Of a stretch of DNA of 64,000 nucleotides, positions 1 to 8,794 are shown one piece after another (positions within the stretch are counted from its first letter, which is position 1; each line of letters opens with the position of its first letter). The notes beneath the pieces were generated by a model. The model was not told the DNA's origin and ran no database searches. It saw only the letters and a list, made by a program, of their open reading frames with translations. This DNA comes from Theocolax elegans (Eukaryota > Arthropoda > Insecta > Hymenoptera > Cerocephalidae). The stretch spans positions 2,640,001-2,704,000 of the forward strand of contig CM047425.1 in NCBI GenBank assembly GCA_026168455.1, written 5' to 3'. A program made the position numbers and the translations under genes.

Positions 1-719
1 TAAAAGAATACTTAGCTATTATTGAATATTAATACATGATTATTTTATATATAGTTTATGACTATTTTATATAATAATATTTATACTATGATTATTATAT
101 TATATTATATGATTATAATTTTTATTATAAGCATTAAATTTAATTAAAAGTATGTAAAGAATGCAGTAAAAACAAATACTGTTTGACAGTTGTGTACAAT
201 ATCTCTTTCTCTCTCTCTCACATGACAAGTCTTCCATAAGATTATTGATTTTTCGAATAGCCTTGTCAGGTGATAGAGAAAGAGAGAGGCATAGATAGTG
301 TTACAGCTGCTAATGGAAGTGTGCACCAGCCACACGTTTGTAGTTCAGTTTTAAGCTATTATAATATCAAGTAGAATTATATATTATATATATTATATTA
401 TATAATATCTAAATAAAATAAGTAAAAAAAACTAGTGGTTTATAAAACTGCATGAACAAATTATATCAGATAAGTATTTGCATAACCTTAAATTTATATT
501 TTGTTTATGTCAAGAAATTGATTCTTTGTTTCTCCATTTCAGCATAACCAATGTGTCAACACTTAGATATACAATATTTGCAGAATACAGATAAAATTAT
601 AAACAAGTGTTTTGTTATGCTCAGTGTATTTGTGCTTAGTGCGATATTATGTGGTTGAAGTTATTTTATGTGTACTTATTTGTGAAAGTGTTTCAAACCT
701 CCAATATAATTAGTATATT
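1..719. other. AT-rich noncoding flank
   Basis: I see no supportable gene here. The stretch is AT-rich and contains a CT-rich run near 201-220 and a GA-rich run near 272-290 that are partly complementary. Short open frames on both strands show no recognisable domain. Confidence 0.5.
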
Positions 720-1380
720 TCATGCCGTAAAGTACCACTCTCTATATTCTTTTGTTTCTTCTTCTGGTCGCAATTCACATGCTCTGCAAAAATATTGCTT
801 TGGAGGAACGTCAATTACTTTTTCATTCTCATGCAGTATCAACACCTTGAAGAGAATTGAATCCTCGCTTCCTCCAAGAACCATCACCTGATACACTTAT
901 ATGGCAATTCTGACTTGTTGAATCATATACTTGCTCGACAGTTGCTTTCATACACTGTTTACCAACTTCTTTACAAACATTTTTTATCTCTGTATTAATA
1001 ATGTCATAATTACTGTGAGAAACTGGACTCGGCAAATCCATATTTCCACAAAAAGTAACTAAACCAGCATGCCCATGACCAAGAGTTCTCATTGTGTACA
1101 CTAACATCTATTTATTTCATAAGCGTTACTTTTTTTCCAACTTTTCTACTTGAATCAATAACAAATACCTTAAAACAGTTTGTACATGTTATTGTTATTT
1201 TACTTCCCAAACCTCTCACATCAACTTCAGAAAATTTAACTGTACCATGACAATTCTGACAAACTAAAAATTCTTCTAATGTTGGGAAAAGTAGTGATAT
1301 ATCTATAATTTTATTTTCTGTGCTACTTTCTTCAATGGTATCAGTTTTTAACTTTTTACTTGATCTGAATCAATGTTGAT
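720..1380 (-). pseudogene. Mutator-like (MULE) transposase remnant
   Basis: Reading the minus strand from about 1353 down to 720, three pieces in different frames line up with the conserved N-terminal domain of arthropod Mutator-like transposases. The first is a Cys-pair segment containing FLVCQNCHGTVKFSEVDVRG followed by LGSKITITCTNC. The second, at 1107-829, contains MRTLGHGHAGLVTFCGNMDL, then PSPVSHSNYDIINTEIKN and a VSGDGSWRKRGF segment. The third, just below 829, reads HENEKVIDVPPKQYFCRACE. Frame changes near 1125, near 1107 and near 838 break the reading frame, and the catalytic C-terminal half is not seen. I infer an old, truncated and inactive transposon copy. The family call rests on recognising the motif order, not on a search. 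Confidence 0.6.
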
Positions 1381-2003
1381 GGAAGTGCATCGTAGTTGGA
1401 TCTTACTGATGTTGATAATTTTTTTATGAGCAGATGTACTAGGTATTCTGTTACTTGAGTCTGGCATTTGTTTTACTGCTCGTTTTTTGTATAAACTTAT
1501 AATTAATTTCTTAAAACTAATAAAATTTAAAGTTAAAAATATACTTTTAATTTAAAATCCACTGAGTATTTACTAAAATAATGTAAATACTTTATCAATG
1601 CAGGCAATATTTACTTCAAATAGAACTGTACGTATTTGTGCAGTATATTAGAGTAAAAAGAATCATTTATTTATTAACTATTAAATTTGAATCGTATGGT
1701 AAAGTAGATTTCTACTTTACCAAACTCTACGCTTGATAGTTGCTTCGTTTAATATACTTGTCTGTAAACGTCGAAAACCTCGCAATTATTATTTTAGTTA
1801 AATTAAAATAAAATGTCTTTTTTTGCAAAAATAATTTTAGAGAAATAATGTCTATTGATGCTTACTTTATTTCAATTATAACTTGCGAAAAAATTTTTTG
1901 TTTTTTTTTAAATTTTGGGATAATGTTTTATGTAAGAAATACTTTAAAAAAAGTTAATAAAAAAAAAATCGATTTTTTGAGCAGTTAACCCAGGCTTGAC
2001 CCC
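1381..2003. other. Noncoding stretch with a perfect short palindrome
   Basis: No gene is seen. At 1697-1722 there is a perfect 12-bp inverted repeat, TGGTAAAGTAGA / TCTACTTTACCA, separated only by TT. The segment next to the 3' end of the retrotransposon (about 1900-2003) contains A/T homopolymer runs and the sequence GGGTCAAGCCTGGGTTAAC on the minus strand. It may be retrotransposon tail or an older repeat that was the insertion target. Confidence 0.4.
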
Positions 2004-2150
2004 TTAAAGTCGCATCGACGACGAGGTCATTAGCGACCACTATACATACATGATTACGAAGAAATTTTATATATAATAATAATACAATGAATTGTTACAT
2101 ACAGATAATGATATTTACATATTTGATACAATTGTAGTAGTCATTGCATT

Positions 2151-5100
2151 TTATAATGTATTTATTAGTTTTGTTTCATGAAGGAATTTAATGACTTGAG
2201 GTATTTGATTATTTAGTATATCCTTGATTGTACCGGTGATATAGTTTTTCCTTATGTTTTCATATTTCTTGCATTCACATAGAATATGCTTTACTGTTAT
2301 GGTCTCGTTGCAAACGTTACATCTTGGAGGATCAGTCTTTTCGAGGATGTACTGGTGTGTGATTTTAGTGTGTCCAATTCTCAAGCGTGTGATGGATATT
2401 TGTTCCAAGCGTGAGATGTTTGAGGTAATACTTTTGAGAAAAATGTTATCTCTGATATTTTTGAGAAAGGTCATTTTCGTAGATTTCCATTTGTGGTTCC
2501 AGAGGTTGTGGATTTCGTGAGATAGATATTTTTGTGCTTCTTGATAAGGTATAGGTGCGGATTCTTCGTTTAAGTTTACAGTATTATTGTGTGAGTAGCT
2601 GAGGTTTGATGGGTTATTGATAGTTTCATTAATAATTTGATTATAAACTGTAAATTTAATAATTTTATTTTTAAGGTTAATGATTTTGTATTGGATATTT
2701 TGTATGATGGAGTTTTTAGTAAATGGGTTTTTTATTTTATTTATAGATAATTCGGAGTCTATAGCAATTATAAATTTGTTGTAATTAGAGTTTTCGATCA
2801 GATCAAGTGTTTTTAAAATTGTATAGTACTGTGTGTATGAATATGAAAATGATTTATGAAATGTTATTTGAATATTTTGGCCTGGCATAATAATTTTGAA
2901 ACAGTTAAGGGAGTTCGGAGAGATTTTCTCCACAGCAGTTAGTGTGTAGTCTTCGTATTGATCCGGAGTGAAAAAATTTTCTGTAATAGTATCAATTTCT
3001 AAGATATCTGTTGGCATAATAGGTGGCGGATTGATAAGAATATCAGGTAGTGGTATATTCGAGTCATTTAAAGTTGACAAGAGTCGTTGGGAAAAGGTTG
3101 GCGGGAGCTTAGTGTTTATATCGGTTGAGTAATCTGAGTCAATGAAGATATTTTGGGTTAAGGGGTTTTGAGGATTTGCAGAAAGCTTGCAAGCATATTT
3201 GCAAGTGAGTATTTTTCTTCTAAAGTTTAAGGGCAGGACGTTTGCCTCGGTTAAAATACTGTTTGTCGGACTCGTGTGAAAGGCGCCGATAGCTATTTTA
3301 ATCGCTGTATTTTGTATTGGGTTTATAATATCTGTAAATTTCGATGAGTCATATAGGATACTTCCGTAATCCAATTTGGAGAGAATAGTCGCTTTATATG
3401 TTTTAATAAGAGTTTGGCTATCGGCACCCCAATTTTTAGCTGCTAGGGTTTTAATTAGATTTAGGCTGGTGATTGTTTTACATTTAAGTAATTGTAGGTG
3501 TTTTTTCCAGTTCATTTTTTTATCAAATGTTAAACCTAATATTTTAAGATAATTAACTTCTTGAATTTTTTCACCGTTTAAGAAAAGAGGAGGAAAATCT
3601 ATTGGTTTTAAATTTTTTGTAAATATAATAAATTCAGTTTTGGTGCCTGAAAATTTGAAACCTGTTGAAGTGGCCCATGACTGTAGATTGTCCAGTGTTC
3701 TTTGTATAATTTCGCTTGTTATTTTGATGTCACGTCCTGCATAATATATAGTTAAATCGTCAGCAAACAAGCAACACTTAACTGGGAGTTGAACATTCTT
3801 GACGATATCATTAATTGCTATTAAAAATAGGGTCACACTAAGGACTGAGCCTTGGGGAACTCCGTTTTCTAATAATTTGTACTCAGATAAAACTCCGTTG
3901 GATTTTACTTGAATAAATCGTTCTTTTAGGAAATTTTTAATGAATTCTAAAATATGCCCTGTTATGCCAAGATTTTCAAGAATAAAGATAACTCTAGTTC
4001 TCCAAATCATTTCGAAAGCTTTTTCGATGTCGAGACTCGCAGCAATAAGATGAAGTTTCTTACGAAATGCGTCATTTATTGCTGATTCAAGTATAATTAG
4101 ATGATCGTATACTGAACGGTTTCTTCTAAAGCCGCTTTGCTGAGGAACAAAAACATTGTTTGTTTCTAGAAGCGTTATTAAACGTTTGTTTAGAATTTTT
4201 TCTAATAATTTGCAGAGATTATTAGTTAGTGAAATTGGTCGATAATTTTTTGGTGAAGTTTTATCCTTTCCTGGTTTAGGTATTGGGATAACGGTTGCAA
4301 GCTTCCAATGGTCCGGGAAAACTTCCTCCAGAAAAATAAAGTTAAGTAGTTTTTGCATGTATAATATACCAGAGACTGGAAGATTTTTCAAAAGTATGTT
4401 GGGAACTCCGTCTGGTCCCGGGCTTGAGTTTTTGCATTGGGATAATATTTCAAAAATCTCTTCGTAGGTAATGGTCATGTTGATTGTTTGGGAGTTTTTT
4501 ATCCCGGCTAAAGTAGGGATAGTGGTATGGTTTTTTAATTTTTCGAATTCGTTTTTCTTTTTTAAAAAATTTATATCATAATTCATATTACTAGAATTAT
4601 TTGCAAAGGTCTGTGCAAGTTTGTTCGCTATGTCATGAGGGTCAAAGATCAATGCGTTGTCATCTTTTAATGCTGTGATATTCGTAGAATTAATTTTACC
4701 TTGTATTTTCTTAATAGTTTGCCAAATGATAGCACTAGGAGTATTAATATTTAGTGTTTTGACAAAATCTAGCCAGTATTTTTTTTGTGCTTCTTTATAA
4801 ATTCTTTTACTTATAGCTTTTCTTTTATTATGTTCAATTTTATTGTTTATTGTATTTTGTTTTTTGTACCTATTGAAAGCGTGTTTGGCAGCTTGTGTAG
4901 CTTCTTGACATTCATTGTTCCACCATGGTACTTGTTTCTTATTATGATTTTTTGGTTTTATGTATGGGATTGATAAGTCGGCTGCATTATGGATCATTTC
5001 GGTAAATTTTTCTGTGAGATTATTTATGTTGAATTTATGTTTTTCTGAAGGAATTTCTAGAGAGTGGATGTTGTTATCAATTTCTAATCGATATTTTGAC

Positions 5101-5831
5101 CATTGAGCTTTTTTAAAATTCCGAATCTTACTTGAATTTTCTATAGTGTCGTGATTGTTATTATTTTTGTTTTGTTCAGTGTTAATCGATATTACAATTG
5201 GGTAATGGTCGCTATCGTATAGGTTTTCGAGTACTTGCCAGTCGAGATTGTCGACTTCCGAAGAAGAACATATAGTTAAGTCGATGCAGGTTTCAGATCC
5301 ATCTTTACTATTGAAATGGGTTGGGAGATTATTATTTATTATGACAGTAAGAGGATCCACGAGGAATGATTCAACTATTTTGCCTCTGACATCTGTATTT
5401 TTAGAACCCCATATGTGATTATGTGCATTGAAATCTCCTACTATAAGAAAGGGTTTAGGAAGTTGCTTTCTCAGGTTTTCAAGGTCAATTAGATTTAACT
5501 GTTGGCTATTTGGTAGGTACAAGTTGCAGATGGTGAGTTTATGAGGAAGATAGCAGGTTACAGCTACAGCTTCAAGGGGGGTGGTTATATTTACTTCTTG
5601 GCTGAAAATATTATTTTTAATGTATGTAACGACGCCTCCACTAGCTTGTGTAGTTAATCTGTTTTTATAATATTTTTTATCGTATCCAGTAATTTTTGTA
5701 CAGTAGTCATTTTTGAAGTGTGATTCTTGAATACAGATAACATTAGGTCGTGTCTCTTTAATAAGTATTTGTAAGTTTAGTAATCTTTTGAAGAATCCAT
5801 TGAGATTCCATTGAATAATATTATTTTCCAT
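2151..5831 (-). CDS. LINE ORF2: endonuclease / reverse transcriptase polyprotein (1226 aa)
   Basis: This is the enzyme of target-primed reverse transcription: it nicks chromosomal DNA and copies the element RNA into it. The AP-like endonuclease spans residues ~1-215, with QWNLNG (7-12), QESHF (35-39), GDFNAH (132-137), CIDLTI (182-187) and SDH (207-209). The reverse transcriptase covers ~470-780: SPGPDGV (470-476), KNYRPISL, QQSGFRR, LDIEKAFE (first catalytic Asp at 601), NGVPQGS and the FADD box (689-692). Residues ~960-1085 resemble an RNase H position (AIDSE at 1023-1027), but the usual TDGS and Glu motifs are not visible, so I infer it is inactive. The C-terminus has CNVC...H...C (C1171, C1174, H1182, C1185/C1187), common in this superfamily. 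There is no internal stop or frameshift in 1226 codons. The start at 5831 gives MENNIIQWNL, directly at the endonuclease. Confidence 0.95.
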   Translation of the reverse strand: MENNIIQWNLNGFFKRLLNLQILIKETRPNVICIQESHFKNDYCTKITGYDKKYYKNRLTTQASGGVVTYIKNNIFSQEVNITTPLEAVAVTCYLPHKLTICNLYLPNSQQLNLIDLENLRKQLPKPFLIVGDFNAHNHIWGSKNTDVRGKIVESFLVDPLTVIINNNLPTHFNSKDGSETCIDLTICSSSEVDNLDWQVLENLYDSDHYPIVISINTEQNKNNNNHDTIENSSKIRNFKKAQWSKYRLEIDNNIHSLEIPSEKHKFNINNLTEKFTEMIHNAADLSIPYIKPKNHNKKQVPWWNNECQEATQAAKHAFNRYKKQNTINNKIEHNKRKAISKRIYKEAQKKYWLDFVKTLNINTPSAIIWQTIKKIQGKINSTNITALKDDNALIFDPHDIANKLAQTFANNSSNMNYDINFLKKKNEFEKLKNHTTIPTLAGIKNSQTINMTITYEEIFEILSQCKNSSPGPDGVPNILLKNLPVSGILYMQKLLNFIFLEEVFPDHWKLATVIPIPKPGKDKTSPKNYRPISLTNNLCKLLEKILNKRLITLLETNNVFVPQQSGFRRNRSVYDHLIILESAINDAFRKKLHLIAASLDIEKAFEMIWRTRVIFILENLGITGHILEFIKNFLKERFIQVKSNGVLSEYKLLENGVPQGSVLSVTLFLIAINDIVKNVQLPVKCCLFADDLTIYYAGRDIKITSEIIQRTLDNLQSWATSTGFKFSGTKTEFIIFTKNLKPIDFPPLFLNGEKIQEVNYLKILGLTFDKKMNWKKHLQLLKCKTITSLNLIKTLAAKNWGADSQTLIKTYKATILSKLDYGSILYDSSKFTDIINPIQNTAIKIAIGAFHTSPTNSILTEANVLPLNFRRKILTCKYACKLSANPQNPLTQNIFIDSDYSTDINTKLPPTFSQRLLSTLNDSNIPLPDILINPPPIMPTDILEIDTITENFFTPDQYEDYTLTAVEKISPNSLNCFKIIMPGQNIQITFHKSFSYSYTQYYTILKTLDLIENSNYNKFIIAIDSELSINKIKNPFTKNSIIQNIQYKIINLKNKIIKFTVYNQIINETINNPSNLSYSHNNTVNLNEESAPIPYQEAQKYLSHEIHNLWNHKWKSTKMTFLKNIRDNIFLKSITSNISRLEQISITRLRIGHTKITHQYILEKTDPPRCNVCNETITVKHILCECKKYENIRKNYITGTIKDILNNQIPQVIKFLHETKLINTL

Positions 5832-5872
5832 TGTTTTGAATTTAATTTGTATTTACTCAAGAATTGAACTGT

Positions 5873-7261
5873 TTAATCAGATGTTTCTTCAAATGTTATT
5901 GATTGTTCAATTTTTTTAACAATTCCAGTAAATCGTTTTTTCATACCTCGTTTATTTAAAAGAGGGTAAAGATCTCTTAACATTTTTGATATTAATGATA
6001 TATCTTCAACATATTCTTTAGCAATTTCAGGTACTAGTTCTTTTGAAAAAAAAGCTTTATCTAAGAAACTTGTGAGCGTTAAAAAATCAAGTGGAAAATC
6101 TTTTGTTTTATCGTCAAAACAGCTTTTAATTGGTTGTAAGGCTTCATCTAAGTTAAAAGTTTTATTGTCATCTAATTCCGTGATTTTAGATTTTTTATTT
6201 GGGTTCTGAGGTTTCCTTGTAATATTAACTTTGTTTTCTGTTATATTAGATACGTAAGTTGTTTCTTGGAGTGAGTCTATACTTGACTCAGACCCTGATA
6301 GATTTTTGTTTTGTGAGAGGGACGAAATTGTGGACGATGAGTGTGAGAGTGGTCGTTTAAATTTAGTTTTAGGTGTTTCATCTATTTTATTATTTAATGT
6401 TTGCTGTGTATTTAAAGGCCTATGTAGATCAAGTTTGGTTTTCTCATTAGATATGTCATTGGTTTCCTCTTGATAAGTGTCTGGAATGTTATTGTTTTGG
6501 TTTACAGTATTATAGCTTTCGGAGGATTGGGATATTTGTTCGGAAGGTGTTTGAGTTTGTTGTTGAAGTGGGCACTGTCTAGCCAGGTGACCTTCTTGTC
6601 TACATTCAAAGCACATTAAAGTATCCATGGAGACATATATCCAATATGATGTATCTTCAAATGTAACTTTGAAAGATTCTGGAATTTTTTGTAGATCAGC
6701 TGGTTCTATATATACTTGTCTCCTAAAGCTAAGTATATGAGCAAATCCCGGTTCGGAGATTCCGACTTTGATATAGGATATTTTTGATTCGAGTTTTACT
6801 TTACGTTCTAGAAGTGCCTTTTCAATGACTGAATTTGGTATGACGGGGTGCACGTTTGAAAGGATAATTCTTTTTGTGCGGGTGATGAGTGGTCTGATTT
6901 CTAATTGTAAATTGTTAATTGAAATTGATTTTTTATTATCGGTTAGGTCATCTACAATAGTTTTGGATGCTAGATATATACATACTCTATCGCCTGAAAT
7001 TCGCGAGATGAATCTTATATTTGATGGTTGAGTGAGTTTTGCTAATTCCATGATATAGTCTTTTATTGGATGTCCTTTTATTGAGTCTATAACTATAGCC
7101 TGGTCCTTTTTTGGGTAACATTCTGTTTGGATGGCTCCAGAGTAGTTCATCTGTGGTTGAATGGGCTGTGAGTTTGATAATATATCGTTGGATTGGGAGG
7201 CTGATGAGCCTCTGTTGTCAGAGGAACTCATTGTAGCTGGTTTAGTGCAATTAAATTGCAC
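5873..7261 (-). CDS. LINE ORF1: gag-like RNA-binding protein with one CCHC knuckle (462 aa)
   Basis: ORF1 proteins of non-LTR elements coat the element RNA in a ribonucleoprotein. Here residues ~50-210 form a compact region of predicted RRM-like character (RVCIYLAS at 92-99, then ILSNVHPVIP and SFRRQVYI). This is followed by a single CCHC zinc knuckle, CFECRQEGHLARQC, at 217-230 (C217, C220, H225, C230). The rest, ~231-462, is Ser/Asn/Thr/Lys-rich and low in complexity, with a more ordered Lys/Leu-rich tail. Many related elements have two or three knuckles; only one is seen. The first Met is at 7261, with a second at codon 11 (MSSSDNRG) that could be the real start. ORF1 stops 41 nt before ORF2, so ORF2 needs reinitiation or another internal initiation mechanism. 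Confidence 0.88.
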   Translation of the reverse strand: MQFNCTKPATMSSSDNRGSSASQSNDILSNSQPIQPQMNYSGAIQTECYPKKDQAIVIDSIKGHPIKDYIMELAKLTQPSNIRFISRISGDRVCIYLASKTIVDDLTDNKKSISINNLQLEIRPLITRTKRIILSNVHPVIPNSVIEKALLERKVKLESKISYIKVGISEPGFAHILSFRRQVYIEPADLQKIPESFKVTFEDTSYWIYVSMDTLMCFECRQEGHLARQCPLQQQTQTPSEQISQSSESYNTVNQNNNIPDTYQEETNDISNEKTKLDLHRPLNTQQTLNNKIDETPKTKFKRPLSHSSSTISSLSQNKNLSGSESSIDSLQETTYVSNITENKVNITRKPQNPNKKSKITELDDNKTFNLDEALQPIKSCFDDKTKDFPLDFLTLTSFLDKAFFSKELVPEIAKEYVEDISLISKMLRDLYPLLNKRGMKKRFTGIVKKIEQSITFEETSD

Positions 7262-7376
7262 TAAAGTTCACAATTTACACTGATTTCACTTTTCACTATG
7301 AATCCACGTATTTATAAACTATTAATATTTGGAAGGAATGTGAAACACGCGGCCACTGTTTACTACTCAATATAAA

Positions 7377-7412
7377 CACGACCGTTCACTACGGTGTCTG
7401 TGAGTAGACTGA
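7377..7412 (-). promoter_or_regulatory. Internal LINE promoter: initiator plus DPE
   Basis: On the minus strand, TCAGT at 7412-7408 matches the insect initiator, with +1 at A7410. Counting from that A, positions +28 to +33 (7383-7378) read GGTCGT, a full match to the downstream promoter element consensus RGWYVT at its required spacing. This architecture is known from internal promoters of Jockey/I-type elements and marks the probable 5' end of the element. It is about 150 nt upstream of the ORF1 start. Confidence 0.7.
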
Positions 7413-8599
7413 TTTGAATAATTGAGTGTACATAATAACTACTAAAAATCCACAAAATACAAAAATTTGTATTTACATCAACAATTAAAATAACCATTAA
7501 AAACCCGCTACTGGTAAAAGTAAACACTAATTATATAAAACTACCCAAATTCACTTATTTAAACTAAAAAATAAAAAAAATAGTACTTATTTAAAAAACC
7601 GAAATTCAACTTATACACGCATAATACTAAAAAAAATCAACACACGCGCACAATGACAATTCACTTAAAAAAAAAAAAAAAAAAAAAAAAAACATATTTT
7701 CTCCCCCATCGCATCAGAAAGCAAATTCATCGATGGATCTACGTCCACAAAAATTGTCCATATACATAATACAACTAAATTTCTCATCGAAACACGCATT
7801 TTCTCTATATATATCAGACATACCCATACAAATAAAAAAAAGTCAACGTTCAATTTCTAGGCAAGTATAAAATCATTCAAATTGAGTCTAATAAACGTAT
7901 ATACGTTGCGCAACGTTCACCTCAACAAGAACACAGCCTTATACACTTTTTTTCTTCTCTCTCTCTCTTTACTTACAAGCGGTGTATATATATATATATA
8001 TATATACACGAGTTGCCTAACGACAAATTGTCTTTGGTTTCCGGCTATCCGCGTGCCAGCGTTAAGGCATTAACCAGGACCCGTATATATATATATATAT
8101 ATACAAGACTCCTACGACCCTGAAAACGATCGAGTGACTTTAATGCGCGAGAAGCGTATTATACGAGTTCCTTTCATTATATATACCACACGCATTATTT
8201 TTCTTTTCTTTTTAATTGCAGCCTAAATTTCTTAATACCACCGGTCTCTTTTCTCTCTCTTTCTCTCTCTCTCTCTTAATTTACCATTGTATTAGGTGCA
8301 TGTCGATCGTTAATTATTTATCGATATATATTTATTTTTTTTCTTTTACGCTGTGTTTAATTATCCTTTTTTCATTTGAACAATGTGAAGCGAGATGTTG
8401 TTCAGATTTTTGCGTAATGTAGAGTATTTTTAAATACATTGTGGGAATGACGATTATAAATTTTAGATGTTTGTATATAGGAGATATTGTATAGTCGATT
8501 TATAAAATATTTTATCAATTTTAGAGATTTTTTCTTCAATTTTATATTTTTTAAGAAATTCTAGTAAAAATTGAGTATTTTAAGGTTAGTTTAAATTAT

Positions 8600-8794
8600 T
8601 TTCGGTGAAAAAAATTTTTAATAAAAATTGTAAATGTTGTTTAATAATGGAGAGACAGAGTTGACAAATGTAATAAAAAAAATGTTAAAAATTATAAAAC
8701 ATATTGTAAATTTTATTATTACTAAATTTATAATTCTCTCCATTTTACTAAACAACATTGTCCTTCTTATTACTAAAATTTTTTTCTTCGTGTA
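8600..8794. repeat. Foldback MITE (family A)
   Basis: The two halves are imperfect inverted repeats. The left arm, from GGTGAAAAAAATTTTTAA through AATGTTGTTTA and TGGAGAGA, is mirrored by the right arm ending TCTCTCCA...TAAACAACATT...AAATTTTTTTCTTCGTGTA. The best-matched core is AATGTTGTTTA at 8633-8643 against TAAACAACATT at 8749-8759. The terminal sequence ACACGAAGAAAAAAATTT resembles the ends of the element at 50582-50973. No coding capacity is present. Confidence 0.6.

Larger units (their letters stand above)
2004..7411 (-). mobile_element. Full-length non-LTR retrotransposon (LINE), two ORFs, I-superfamily-like
   Basis: A complete-looking LINE lies on the minus strand. The order is 5' promoter (+1 near 7410), a 5' leader of about 150 nt, ORF1 with a CCHC knuckle (7261-5873), a 41-nt gap, ORF2 with apurinic-like endonuclease, reverse transcriptase, a degenerate RNase-H-like region and a terminal Cys/His motif (5831-2151), and a short 3' untranslated region. 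Both ORFs are open end to end, so the insertion is probably young or recently active. The 3' end is placed near 2004, where the minus strand reads GTCGATGCGACTTTAAG; no poly(A) tail is obvious. I could not identify a target-site duplication, so both outer boundaries are approximate. The presence of ORF1 with a zinc knuckle plus an RNase-H-like region favours the I superfamily over Jockey; the exact clade is not established. Confidence 0.9.
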
